Notes: a model not told the origin generated them from the letters alone. Counted from the stretch's first letter, positions 25,396 through 34,807 are shown. The stretch: DNA of 64,000 nt from an uncultured Armatimonadota bacterium (GCA_903910385.1 CAIVZM010000067.1:1-64000), one strand, 5' to 3'. Numbers and translations: made by a program.

Positions 25396-26394
25396 TCAGG
25401 TAGGAGGAGGAATACGTTTCCGCAACGTCAGGCAAATCATGACGCCGGGAATGCCAGATGAGGAAGCATAGGCGTTGGTATCGATGCCTCCGGATTCGTT
25501 CGCCTTGATGCGAATCCGGGCTGCGCCGGAGCGCATATGTAGCGTCGCCCGATAACGCGGAATTTTATCGACGATGCTCCATAATCCCAGTCCTCGATCC
25601 GCATCGCTGACGCCGGAGACGCCGCGTTTGAGCGCCTCGCTTATCGCCTGTGCATCCGTTCCCTGCGCCAGCGCCGGATAGGCTCGGGAAAGACTGGAAC
25701 GGATTCCTATGCCATCGTCGCCGATGCCTATCATGACGAATGGTTCCTGCTTCGGCTTCCTGATTACCTGAGCGGCGACCAGTCCGAGAGCGTCCGAACC
25801 AGCATGGTCGATAATATTGTGGCAAGCCTCCGATAGGATCATGCTCAGATTAGCGACATCGCTATTGTCATACTCGAGGTGACGGTGTAACAATCGGGCG
25901 ACCTGCCCGGATACTCGCCCGACCGCTCCGGCGACATCTGCGCTGCTGTTCAGCGTAGTGAGGGTCAGCAATGTCTCCGATTGAAGTTTTTGCTCCTCCG
26001 TCGGTGGCGTCGGCGGCTTCGCCCAATCGCAGGCTATCGCTTCCCGATCGAAATAATCATACGCCCCCATCCACTTGAGCCAGTAATGAATTCGGACACG
26101 TGCGCTCTCCGGCGGGGGCGGGATAACGCGCAAGGAACCGCCCTCACTCCCGCCAGACCGATTCCGATTCCGCTGAATCCCACGTAGAGCGGCGAGGAGC
26201 CAGACCATGCCCGAAGGAGTGGCATACGTGACATCGGAAAGATCCACAGTCAGTGGCGAAGGGTCATTCTGCGCCGCCGATAAGGCATCCATGAGGGCAT
26301 CCATCTCATGGCTATGCAATGTTTTTTTGGTCAGCGTTCCCGCATTCACTAGAGAAGCAGATGACAAAGATTCCGCCATTGGATCAACATTCAT
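25396..26394 (-). CDS. STAS domain fused to GHKL ATPase (anti-sigma/partner-switch type)
   Basis: The 332-residue protein combines two usually separate partners. Residues about 20-125 form a STAS-like domain in which DLSDVTYATPSGMVWLL corresponds to the antagonist phosphorylation loop, with S61 as candidate phospho-acceptor. Residues about 140-325 are a GHKL (histidine-kinase-like) ATPase: N box SEACHNIIDHAG (E189, N193), G1 box GIGDDGIGI (D226) and G2 box RGLGLW. RsbW/SpoIIAB-type kinases phosphorylate such STAS loops, so self- or trans-phosphorylation is possible. AAGG is 7 bases before the ATG. It begins a run with the winged-helix, MoxR and VWA genes and lies 66 bases after the cytochrome gene. 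Confidence 0.8.
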   Translation of the reverse strand: MNVDPMAESLSSASLVNAGTLTKKTLHSHEMDALMDALSAAQNDPSPLTVDLSDVTYATPSGMVWLLAALRGIQRNRNRSGGSEGGSLRVIPPPPESARVRIHYWLKWMGAYDYFDREAIACDWAKPPTPPTEEQKLQSETLLTLTTLNSSADVAGAVGRVSGQVARLLHRHLEYDNSDVANLSMILSEACHNIIDHAGSDALGLVAAQVIRKPKQEPFVMIGIGDDGIGIRSSLSRAYPALAQGTDAQAISEALKRGVSGVSDADRGLGLWSIVDKIPRYRATLHMRSGAARIRIKANESGGIDTNAYASSSGIPGVMICLTLRKRIPPPT

Positions 26395-26460
26395 GAGGGA
26401 ACCTTAAGAAATACACGGAAAAGCGTTATCCGACACGATTCCGCCAAAATTTCCGTCCTC

Positions 26461-27918
26461 TTACTTACTCACCGTGCTGCGCCCCGGTTCGGCGCGGAAT
26501 GTCGCAAGCGGAGCGCCGGTCACAGAATTCCAGATGTATACGACGCCATCATACGAGCCGACAGCCACACGCTTCGAGACAGGATCATAGTCGATAGAGT
26601 AGAGCCACTCACTCCCCGCTTTGTAGCTCCGGATTTCTGCGAGCGATGCGACGTCGAACTGCTTCACAACGCCATCGGCGGAGGCGGCGAAGACCTGCCC
26701 GTCTCGTACCGTCAGCGCAAACGTCTCACGGGTGAATCCGGTGGGAATATAGCGCGTTTTGCCTTCTTTAGCGAACCGTTCTTCCATATCACCGGCATCA
26801 CCGCTTTCCGCTTTTGCCTGAGTAGGGTCCCAGATTTGGACCCATTTCCCTCCGCCCGCACTATAGGCAAGGGGAGAATCAGAAGCGAATTGCACCGCAT
26901 ATACCGGGGCTTGCCCCTGATACTTGCCAATCTGCCGACTGTGACCGTTGTAGGTGGTATATAGCGCTCCAGTAGCAGCTTCGTAGACTTTGACCGTCAT
27001 ATCACGGCTTGCGCTTGCCACGAACTGTCCGTCGGCGCTGAAACTGACCGAGGTCACCCAGTCGGAATGCACTCTGCTCGCCCATCGCGTTTCGCCGGTG
27101 CGGGCGTCATAGACCCGCACACTGCCATCGGCGGCTCCTGCGACAATACGATCGCCCTCCGTATTGAATGCCGCCGACAGAGCTATATCAGGGAAGGTAT
27201 CGAGGACGCCCGCTCTGTTTCCCGTCGAGAGGTCGATGCGAGAAAGCTCGCCGTATTCACCGGGAACGCCACCCGCGACCAGCATGCTTTTGCCGTCCTT
27301 ACTGTAGGCAATTGCCTGAATGCGTTGTGGCAGTCGCTGAAAACGACGACGTAACGCGCCAGTTCGACAATTCCAGAGGGTCACTTCATTGTAGCCGCCG
27401 ATAGCGACCTCCTCACCGCCGGGAGCGAACGCCAGAGCCATTATCGGGGTCGCGACACGGTAGACCGTCGGAGCTAGTGGATGTTCACGCGGTCCCATCA
27501 GACTTTTGAGCGAAGCGGCAGGGTCTTTACCATCGAATTTCGCGCCCTCTGCAATCCATCGCCGGACCAGACTAACTTGCACAGCAGAAAGCGCGTCGTC
27601 GCTTTTTGGCATTCGCAACGATTCCACTTTCGAGATGATGCGCTGGTACAGTTCCGACTCTTCAGGCTTAGCGGGCTTGATGATTGCGGCGCCGGAAGCC
27701 CCATTTTTCATCAGATACTGAAAGGTGTGCGCCCGGTAGCCACCCAGATTCGCTTTATCCCCATGGCAACCGACGCATCGTTTCAGCAGAATTGGCGCGA
27801 TTTCACGCACGAAACTGACCTCGCTACGGGCGGGAGACGCCAGCGTCGCGCACCATAGCGTCACAATCGTCACAACCATCATAGCGGATCTGACACGGAC
27901 GGCGAAATTTTCTGTCAT
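26461..27918 (-). CDS. PSCyt1 cytochrome domain plus WD40 propeller
   Basis: An exported protein of about 485 residues with a signal peptide (VVTIVTLWCATLASPARS), a planctomycete cytochrome-c-like domain with heme motif CVGCH and LRMPKSDD, then at least six WD40-like repeats (IMALAFAPGGEEVAIGG, VTSVSFSADGQFVASASRD, SIDYDPVSKRVAVGSYDG). Cytochrome plus propeller suggests a periplasmic electron-transfer or substrate-sensing role; no enzyme activity is established. ATG 27918 is chosen; a TTG at 27936 would overlap the upstream stop as TTGA and is equally plausible for coupled translation. It is the third gene of the DUF1501-DUF1549/1553 group. A paralogue without signal peptide is at 61400-62734. 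Confidence 0.87.
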   Translation of the reverse strand: MTENFAVRVRSAMMVVTIVTLWCATLASPARSEVSFVREIAPILLKRCVGCHGDKANLGGYRAHTFQYLMKNGASGAAIIKPAKPEESELYQRIISKVESLRMPKSDDALSAVQVSLVRRWIAEGAKFDGKDPAASLKSLMGPREHPLAPTVYRVATPIMALAFAPGGEEVAIGGYNEVTLWNCRTGALRRRFQRLPQRIQAIAYSKDGKSMLVAGGVPGEYGELSRIDLSTGNRAGVLDTFPDIALSAAFNTEGDRIVAGAADGSVRVYDARTGETRWASRVHSDWVTSVSFSADGQFVASASRDMTVKVYEAATGALYTTYNGHSRQIGKYQGQAPVYAVQFASDSPLAYSAGGGKWVQIWDPTQAKAESGDAGDMEERFAKEGKTRYIPTGFTRETFALTVRDGQVFAASADGVVKQFDVASLAEIRSYKAGSEWLYSIDYDPVSKRVAVGSYDGVVYIWNSVTGAPLATFRAEPGRSTVSK

Positions 27919-27932
27919 AGCGAAATACGCTT

Positions 27933-30677
27933 TCAATGCTGAAATAAAAACTCCGGCGAATTGATGATACTCCAGGCAAGATCAATGCGCCTTTCCGAAC
28001 TTCCCTTGACCGACGCTTCGGCGCTTTGCAGATAAGACAACGCCGCTGAAGATTCCTGAGAAGTCGGGAACCGACAAAACCCCGACAGATACAACTCCTC
28101 CACCATGCGCTTGTCATCGAAAGTTGCATAGCGGGAGACCGCATCCTGCGTCATTTTGCTCACGGTTCCGCCATTCAGCAGTTCCAACGCCTGCAATAAA
28201 GTGGGCGCATTTTGCCGTTCGCAGGTACATGCCGTCTGACGCGCCGGTTGTCCGAATGTCGAAGTGAATCGTGACTCCTCGGGATAGGGTCGTTGTGTCG
28301 CGTACTGCATTCGGTTTGCGAGCCCATCTTGTTTTTTCACTAGCGACACATAGTCGGCGTCTCCGTTCAGATACAGGTTGTACAGCGTTTTTCGGTGTCG
28401 CTCTGTCCGCTTACCGGCGGGAATAGAGAGAACTTCCTGCTCCAGAAGATCATGTAGTTCTGCGGCGTCTTTGGGCGACCGTTGCACGGTGGGAATATTG
28501 CTGAGTTCCGTTATCCGCTCGGTCAGTTTTGTCCGTTCTTCCTGCGATTTAGGTTTGGCGGACGAAATCGCTTTTTCTTTTTCCGCCAACCATCCGGCGT
28601 AGTTTGCATCACGGGAGGCGATACGCGCGTCTATTTCTTTCTGGATTCGTTCCAGTTCCGGGTTGAGGGTGGAAGGCGGACCGAGAACGCGGGTGGCGAC
28701 TCCAATCGCGTCCTGAATCTGCTCCGCCGTCAACAGTCGGACTCTGGCATGGGAAAACAATGAGTCGTCGGTCTGGTTGAACCGATTCGTTTTGGAAGAA
28801 CGCTGATAGGTCTGACTGTTACAGATCAGTCGGAGGATACGCTTACGGTCGTATCCGCTTTTGACAAATTCGTTCGCCAGCATGTTCAGCAAGGGATCGT
28901 TTGACGGAGGGTTGGAAGAACGGAAATCATCCACCGGTTCTACAATGCCCCGCCCCATCAGAGCCGCCCACATACGATTTACCGCTACCCGTGCAAAATA
29001 GGGATTTGCAGGGTTCGTCAGCCATTGTGAGAACCCGATCCGTCGGTCTGCGGTCACAGGTTGGCGGATATCCTTCGCTCCCCAGGGAGCCATGACTTCT
29101 TTCGTGGTCGGAAGCAGCGATTCGCCCTGACCTGCCAGTTTGATTTCGCCACGATTTTCACCAATTCGTGCAAAGACGGCTGCGATACTGTAATAGTCGC
29201 GTTGCGTCCAGTTCTCGAAGGGATGATTATGACATTTGGCGCATTCGACACGAGTTCCCATGAAAATCTGCGATGTCATTTCCGTTCGTTCTTCCATAGA
29301 AGGAATCGCCAGAAAATAGTTCGCCGCAGGGGTTTCCGTGGTGTCTCCGGTAGCGGTAAGAATATCCCGTACGAAAGCGTCATAGGGGCGATTTTTCCGG
29401 AAGGAGTCGACAATCCAGTTGGCGAATCCCTCCGCCCTACCGTCCCGGAGTCGCCCCGGTGTGATTCGCATCAGGTCACCGAGTTTCATCGCCTGGAACC
29501 GGGCGTATTCCTCTGTCTCCAGTAGATAGTCCACCAATCGGGCGCGTTTATTCGGGGAGCGATCCTGTAAGAACTGACGCGTATTTTCCGGCGATGGCAA
29601 CATACCGGTCAAATCCAGCGAGACACGGCGCAAAAACTCCTCATCTCGACAGGTCTCGGAAGGGAGATATTGTAATTGCTTCAGCTTTGCATTTACCAGA
29701 GTATCGACAGCATTGTTTTCCGCCGGGCTTTTCCACACGAAGCCGGGTACATTCTCGACTACCGTAAAATGCAGGGACTGGAGTTTGTCCAGATAGCGGA
29801 CGCTGATCGCCGCCTGCCCACGACTGCGACCCGTTACCAGACCATCCATATCTACGGCAACCACATTCGCGGAGGAAGTGTCATACGTTGCGATTGCTGT
29901 AATATCACGCACGGAACCGTCTGAATAGTATGCGAGAACGCTCAACTGTTGCTTGATTCTCGGCTCTTGCAAAACGCGATTTTCGCCGGGCGTCAGAACG
30001 ATTTTCGTGCATTCCACCTTGGGTAGATCGACGCTCGCGCCATCATAGATCCATTGTTTCAGAATTTTGTAGGAGGCGTCCGTCTTGCGCAGTCGCTTTC
30101 CGCCGACATGGGGAATTTCCAGCAACGGTTTCTTCAGCATCAGGCTCTCAGCGGGATCCATCACATTGACCCGGCGGTTGAATCCATCCCGCGTCAGCGA
30201 TATTCGATCAATATTCGGGTCATAACCGAAGAGGGAAAGAGAAAATCCACCTTTGCCATGCGGCGAACCGTGACAGGAACCCGTCGCGCATCCTTGCTTG
30301 GTCAACGTCGCCAGCGTTTCGAACTTGAAACGAACCGGGTCCGGCTTTTTGAAGTTCGCGACAGTGACCGGAATCTTTGCGGTCTTCCCCTCCGCGCTTA
30401 CCTCCACGATGGTAGCGCCATCGCCGGTCGGGATAATGCGACCGTCTTTGACTGTCGCCACCTTCGGATTGTCCACCCGATAGGTCGCGTTCCGGGTCAG
30501 GTCGTAGGGACCCTGCGGAGATTCGCCGGTCACCACCAGTTGCCGGTAGGAACGCTGACTATCGAGCTTGATTTCGCGGGGCGAAACATTCAACGGTTTT
30601 GCGACAGGAGCCGCCTCCAGCATTCCCTGACAGAGGGTAAGCGTAACGATTCCCCAAATGAAATGACAAAAACGCAT
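27933..30677 (-). CDS. DUF1549/DUF1553 protein with Ig-like and cytochrome-like domains
   Basis: A secreted 914-residue protein: signal peptide, a BIG2-like Ig domain (about 35-108), a cytochrome-like segment with CATGSCHG, where the heme motif is C-x4-CH instead of C-x2-CH, followed by GKGGFSLSLFGYDP, a second BIG2-like domain (about 225-305), DUF1549 (about 320-530, with DEEFLRRVSLDLTG and CAKCHNHPFENW) and DUF1553 (about 565-905). A charged helical insertion lies inside DUF1553 (about 680-760). Such proteins are abundant in Planctomycetes next to DUF1501 genes and have been linked to polysaccharide breakdown by co-occurrence, but the activity is unknown. Cotranscribed with DUF1501 upstream (38-base gap). 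Confidence 0.9.
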   Translation of the reverse strand: MRFCHFIWGIVTLTLCQGMLEAAPVAKPLNVSPREIKLDSQRSYRQLVVTGESPQGPYDLTRNATYRVDNPKVATVKDGRIIPTGDGATIVEVSAEGKTAKIPVTVANFKKPDPVRFKFETLATLTKQGCATGSCHGSPHGKGGFSLSLFGYDPNIDRISLTRDGFNRRVNVMDPAESLMLKKPLLEIPHVGGKRLRKTDASYKILKQWIYDGASVDLPKVECTKIVLTPGENRVLQEPRIKQQLSVLAYYSDGSVRDITAIATYDTSSANVVAVDMDGLVTGRSRGQAAISVRYLDKLQSLHFTVVENVPGFVWKSPAENNAVDTLVNAKLKQLQYLPSETCRDEEFLRRVSLDLTGMLPSPENTRQFLQDRSPNKRARLVDYLLETEEYARFQAMKLGDLMRITPGRLRDGRAEGFANWIVDSFRKNRPYDAFVRDILTATGDTTETPAANYFLAIPSMEERTEMTSQIFMGTRVECAKCHNHPFENWTQRDYYSIAAVFARIGENRGEIKLAGQGESLLPTTKEVMAPWGAKDIRQPVTADRRIGFSQWLTNPANPYFARVAVNRMWAALMGRGIVEPVDDFRSSNPPSNDPLLNMLANEFVKSGYDRKRILRLICNSQTYQRSSKTNRFNQTDDSLFSHARVRLLTAEQIQDAIGVATRVLGPPSTLNPELERIQKEIDARIASRDANYAGWLAEKEKAISSAKPKSQEERTKLTERITELSNIPTVQRSPKDAAELHDLLEQEVLSIPAGKRTERHRKTLYNLYLNGDADYVSLVKKQDGLANRMQYATQRPYPEESRFTSTFGQPARQTACTCERQNAPTLLQALELLNGGTVSKMTQDAVSRYATFDDKRMVEELYLSGFCRFPTSQESSAALSYLQSAEASVKGSSERRIDLAWSIINSPEFLFQH

Positions 30678-30715
30678 AATCTACTCCAACCCATATTCCT
30701 AACGGTAGGCAGGTT

Positions 30716-32134
30716 TCAGAACAGTTCGGGAATCGGTTTACCCTTGGCAGCGATATACATGGGACGACCGGAAGGCGTTGAAAGCGGCTTACTTCGGTCG
30801 ATTCCCAGTTTCTCATAAATCGTTGCGGCGTAGTCCTCGATGGTGTACGCCATCGAACTGGTGATATAGCCACCGTCGCGATCCGTACTGCCAACCACCT
30901 GCCCCCCCGGAACGCCAGCCCCTGCAAAGGCGAAGCTGAACGCGTTCGTCCAGTGGTCCCTGCCCTGCCGCTCATTGATTTTGGGCGTGCGTCCGAATTC
31001 CGTCACGAAGCACACCAGCGTGTCCGCCAGCAGACCACGTTGATCCATATCTTCCAGCAAGGCGGAAAACGCCTGATCGGTAGAGCCCATCATAGGCCAG
31101 GTTCCAATACCGTAACGACCGGCGCCGGCGCCACCGTTGGGGATATTGGTATGGCTGGTGGAATAGATAGCATCATGATGATCCCAGTTCATGTTGTTGC
31201 CGCCCGCGAAGGTGGTCGCCATACCGTCGCGGAAGGAATGCTCCGGTTCACGGACATCGACCGTGACGAAGCGCACTCCAGACTCGATCAGTTTACGCGC
31301 CAGCAGATAGCATTGCCCGCGATGCCCCATACCATACTTTTCCCGTACCCCATCGGGTTCTGTATGGATATCGAACGACTTTCGAGTCAGCGGATTGGTC
31401 AACATGTCCGATGCCTGATTCATCAGCGAACTCATCGCCTGAACGTCTCTTGATTGCCCGGCATTGACATAACCGATATTCAGAGAACTGAGTAAATCCC
31501 GGCGATCTTTGAAGCGTCGTTCGTCGATCCCGGTAGCGAGGCTTAGATTGGGAACGGTCCAGCGGGGGTCCGCAGGGCTGCCGCCGGTCTTGAAAACGGT
31601 ATAACCCGGAGGCAGGAACCCGACGGTAGAATTGTATGCCTGCTCACTGGTTCCCGGAAGCAAAATATTGGAAGGCAGGTATAACGCGCTCGTTCCTATC
31701 TTGCTGGCGATCACCGAACTGATATCTGGCATCTCTATCGGTCCGCCGGGAGCCTCACCGGAGAAGATGTACTGCGAACCCTTCGGGTGCGAATTACCGA
31801 TTCCCGGCGTCGGTTGAATCATGCACCGCACCACCGTGAGTTTATGGGCGTATTTCGCCGTCTTGCTCAGGAGTTCCGTAAAGTAGATTCCATCCGCCGA
31901 TGTCTTGATGGTCTTGAAGGGGCTTCGGTGTTCTAAAGGCGCATCGGGCTTCGGGTCGAACGTATCGATATGCGAGAGTCCGCCCTGTTCAAAGATGACC
32001 AGAACGCGCTTAGCCTGCGCTTTCCCCCGCACTACCGGTTCTCCGGCAAAAGCGTCCCGTCCCGTTAGCGCCGAGAGCGCTCCGCCGAGTCCGATTCCGA
32101 TAAAATTCCGACGCGTAATAGAAAGACTTTTCAT
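30716..32134 (-). CDS. DUF1501 (sulfatase-like) protein with Tat signal
   Basis: The 472-residue protein begins with a twin-arginine signal (TRRNFIGIGLGGALSAL, AFAG), so it is exported folded, often with a cofactor or metal. The DUF1501 core shows VIFEQGGLSHIDTFDPKPDA, HPKGSQYIFSGEAPG, FVTVDVREPEHSFRDG, NMNWDHHDA and CFVTEFGRTPKINERQGRDHW, resembling alkaline-phosphatase-superfamily metal sites. The activity is not established. It is first in a three-gene group with DUF1549/1553 and PSCyt1-WD40. The leader holds a 7-bp CGGGGCG/CGCCCCG hairpin. A paralogue lies at 62765-64000. Confidence 0.9.
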   Translation of the reverse strand: MKSLSITRRNFIGIGLGGALSALTGRDAFAGEPVVRGKAQAKRVLVIFEQGGLSHIDTFDPKPDAPLEHRSPFKTIKTSADGIYFTELLSKTAKYAHKLTVVRCMIQPTPGIGNSHPKGSQYIFSGEAPGGPIEMPDISSVIASKIGTSALYLPSNILLPGTSEQAYNSTVGFLPPGYTVFKTGGSPADPRWTVPNLSLATGIDERRFKDRRDLLSSLNIGYVNAGQSRDVQAMSSLMNQASDMLTNPLTRKSFDIHTEPDGVREKYGMGHRGQCYLLARKLIESGVRFVTVDVREPEHSFRDGMATTFAGGNNMNWDHHDAIYSTSHTNIPNGGAGAGRYGIGTWPMMGSTDQAFSALLEDMDQRGLLADTLVCFVTEFGRTPKINERQGRDHWTNAFSFAFAGAGVPGGQVVGSTDRDGGYITSSMAYTIEDYAATIYEKLGIDRSKPLSTPSGRPMYIAAKGKPIPELF

Positions 32135-32360
32135 GAACGGTTCTCTTTTGCACTCTCATCCTGCGGGGCGTAACTGGTCTCTCGGAGCGGTGCGCCCCGT
32201 TATCATCTCATTAATTCGACATTGTACCCGAATTCTCCCTTCCTAACGGGCGAGGGAGTATTTGAAGGTATCATTCTCATATGATTAAGGATGTTTCTAC
32301 GCCGTCGAAAAAGCGTCACTGTGTGGTTTCCAATTCTCTGGCAGTCTGGAAAATGCACCT

Positions 32361-33128
32361 GTGAGAGGACGTCGCTGGACAGAGGATGAGCTCATCATGG
32401 CTTTAGCCCTCTATCGCGCCCTTCCATTTGGACGCATGGATATGAGGAACGCCGAAGTTATCGCTTTAGCTCAGGCCCTTGGTCGCACGCCAGCATCCGT
32501 CGCCCTGAAACTGGTCAATTTCGCCTCTTTCGACCCTGATCTTCAAGAAAGGGGGATCAAGGGCATGGCAAATAGCGGTAGAGGCGACCGCCTTACATGG
32601 GACGTTTATGCAAACGACCTTGATAAGTTAGCGTCGGAAAGTGAGCGTATCCTCGCTTCCTGGGAAAGTGAAGCCCCGCAGTTGGCTGCACAAGACCAGG
32701 AAACATTGCCGATTCCGGAGGGTCGAGAACGCGAAGCCGTTGTCCGTATACGAATCGGACAGAATATTTTTCGTGACAGCGTTTTGCGAGCGTATGATTT
32801 CCGTTGCTGTATCAGCGGTCTGGCGGTCAAAGAATTGTTAAACGCCAGCCATATCATCCCCTGGAGCGTGAATCCCATGGAGCGATTAAACCCACGTAAT
32901 GGTCTGTGCCTGAACGCAACCTTGGATCGAGCTTTCGACCGAGGACTGATTACCGTCATGACCGACGGCAGAGTGCGCGTCAGCGCTGACTTGACGACGG
33001 TTCCAGAGTCGCCCGCTTTACGCGAATCGATACTGCGATACGATGGTGAAAAGATAACGCCTTCCGCCCGGTTCGCTCCAGAGGTCAGATTCCTGAGTTA
33101 TCACAACAGTGAGAGATTTCGCGGGTAG
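32361..33128 (+). CDS. HNH endonuclease (restriction-like, HNH_2 type)
   Basis: The 255-residue protein has a GTG start (no better ATG in frame upstream). Residues 1-75 (RRWTEDELIMALALYRALPF, ALGRTPASVALKLVNFAS) are a helical DNA-binding region common in solitary HNH proteins. The nuclease domain at about 120-235 contains RCCISGL, ASHIIPWSV (H164), NPRNGLCLN (N180) and LDRAFDRGLI, the pattern of HNH_2 predicted restriction endonucleases. No methyltransferase lies beside it, so it may be a solitary defence nuclease (type IV-like) or a DNA-processing enzyme. It is divergent from the DUF1501 group. Confidence 0.85.
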   Translation: MRGRRWTEDELIMALALYRALPFGRMDMRNAEVIALAQALGRTPASVALKLVNFASFDPDLQERGIKGMANSGRGDRLTWDVYANDLDKLASESERILASWESEAPQLAAQDQETLPIPEGREREAVVRIRIGQNIFRDSVLRAYDFRCCISGLAVKELLNASHIIPWSVNPMERLNPRNGLCLNATLDRAFDRGLITVMTDGRVRVSADLTTVPESPALRESILRYDGEKITPSARFAPEVRFLSYHNSERFRG

Positions 33129-33340
33129 TCTCATTGAAATCATCCGAACTCATCTCGTTGCGAATCATTTTTTGGCTATCTACCGCCCCGGGAACGGGGT
33201 TGAAGAGACATTCAATCGCGATTTCACCTTAGAGTCTCACTTTTATACCTGCTTTCCCCTTGATACTCTCCTGTTCTATCGGTTATCATTTGGTCAAAAT
33301 GGTTTGGTGCGGTTCTGACAAAAGTAGAAGGGTCGGTGTG

Positions 33341-34744
33341 ATGGTATTAGATCAATATCTCTTTGACGATGAGAAAATGCGCGATTTTATCGTGAACGGA
33401 TACTGCGTGCTCCGGGTCGATTTCCCGGACGAGTTTCATCAGGGTATTTTCGAGAAAACAAAGAAGATTCTGGCGGAGGAAGGCAATCCAGGCAACAACA
33501 TCCTCCCACGCATTCCCGAAGCGCAGAAAGTCTTCGACCATCCGGTCGTTCAGGGAGCGTTGACCAGCATTCTGGGGCCGAACCATGTGATGCATGTCCA
33601 TCGTTTCGCGCATAGCAATGAGCCGGGTGGGAACGGCGGCGGATGGCACAAGGACAGCTACTGGGGACACAGCCGGGTGCGCGACCATCATCCTCGCTGG
33701 GTCATGGCGATGTACTACCCACAGGAGACGCCGGTCGAAATCGGTCCGACCGGAACGATTCCCGGTAGCCAGTACTTTGAATCGCGGGTAGCGACCTTAC
33801 CGCTGGGCGAGGATGCGAAGTATGATCCGGACGGCATCGGTCTTCCCGGCGCCGGAGAAGCTGGCACGGTGATCCTGATCCATTTCGACCTCTGGCATCG
33901 GGCGTTCCCGAATCACACAGACAAAGAACGCTATATGTTCAAGTTCCAGTTCACACGACTGGAAGAGCCAACGGCGCCACAGTGGAACCGAACATCGACT
34001 GAAATCCCCCTCAACGATCTGGCGAACCATCCACGTAGTCCTATCTGGAACCAGATGTGGAGTTGGCTTTCCGCCGATTCATCCTGGCGGACGACAGGCG
34101 ATCCGGATGCTTTGAAAAGCGCGATTCGCGATGAGTCAGAGGAAGTCCGTTTACCAGCGGCGTATACCCTCGGCGGTCTTGGCGAAGCGGGCAAATCTGT
34201 CCTGGTAGAAGCGTTACATGATGAACGCGAAGAAGTGAAGCGGGCGGCGTGCTATGGTCTCGCCGCAATGGGCGTCTCAGCGATACCGACTCTTGTGGAC
34301 GCGCTGAAATCTTCCGACGAACGGATTCGCGGATATGCCGTGTACGCCCTCGGCGATATGGGTTCGCGGGCGGCGGAAGTCGTCCCATCACTTGTCACCC
34401 TGATCGATGATTCGTCTGAGTTTGTCCGGCGCACACTGGCGGATGCGCTCGGGCAGATTCATGCGCACCCCGCGCTATCGGTTCCGGCGCTGACGCGTCT
34501 CCTGACGGATTCTGATGGTCAGACACGCTTTAACTCCGCTTATGGTCTGGCAAAGTTCAATGATGGCGCCACTCCCGCTATACCGACGCTTGCAAAAGCT
34601 CTGGAAGACGAGAACCGTTATGTCCGGGGCCATGCGACTATCGCTCTGGAACAGATCGGATCGCCGGAAGCGTTGCGGACTCTGCTTCATCATTATCAGA
34701 CAACCCGCTGGTGCGCCCTTACCACCCCGGCGAGTTCGTTCTAA
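33341..34744 (+). CDS. Phytanoyl-CoA dioxygenase-like domain fused to HEAT repeats
   Basis: About 467 residues from ATG 33341. Residues 10-215 are an Fe(II)/2-oxoglutarate oxygenase of the PhyH type: metal ligands H103 and D105 (GWHKDSYWGH) and H186 (DLWHRAFPNH), with R197 (KERYMFKF) for 2-oxoglutarate. Residues about 250-455 are six or so HEAT/PBS-lyase-type repeats (VRLPAAYTLGGLGEAGKSVL, VKRAACYGLAAMGVSAIPTL, RGYAVYALGDMGSRAAEVVP). PhyH-HEAT fusions suggest that the helical solenoid recruits a partner or substrate for hydroxylation. The substrate is unknown. The longer open frame from 33260 lacks family similarity. A terminator follows. Confidence 0.85.
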   Translation: MVLDQYLFDDEKMRDFIVNGYCVLRVDFPDEFHQGIFEKTKKILAEEGNPGNNILPRIPEAQKVFDHPVVQGALTSILGPNHVMHVHRFAHSNEPGGNGGGWHKDSYWGHSRVRDHHPRWVMAMYYPQETPVEIGPTGTIPGSQYFESRVATLPLGEDAKYDPDGIGLPGAGEAGTVILIHFDLWHRAFPNHTDKERYMFKFQFTRLEEPTAPQWNRTSTEIPLNDLANHPRSPIWNQMWSWLSADSSWRTTGDPDALKSAIRDESEEVRLPAAYTLGGLGEAGKSVLVEALHDEREEVKRAACYGLAAMGVSAIPTLVDALKSSDERIRGYAVYALGDMGSRAAEVVPSLVTLIDDSSEFVRRTLADALGQIHAHPALSVPALTRLLTDSDGQTRFNSAYGLAKFNDGATPAIPTLAKALEDENRYVRGHATIALEQIGSPEALRTLLHHYQTTRWCALTTPASSF

Positions 34745-34766
34745 TCCTGCGTGATTCCGTCTAAAT

Positions 34767-34807
34767 GAGGGTCGGCTTATGCGTTAAAAACGCGGAGGCT
34801 GACCCTT
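34767..34807 (+). terminator. Rho-independent terminator after the PhyH-HEAT gene
   Basis: GGGTCGGC pairs with GCTGACCC (one G-U), with an inner GCGTT/AACGC stem, followed by TTTT. The remaining gap up to 35042 is AT-rich and probably holds the promoter of the next gene; nothing else was seen in it. Confidence 0.75.
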
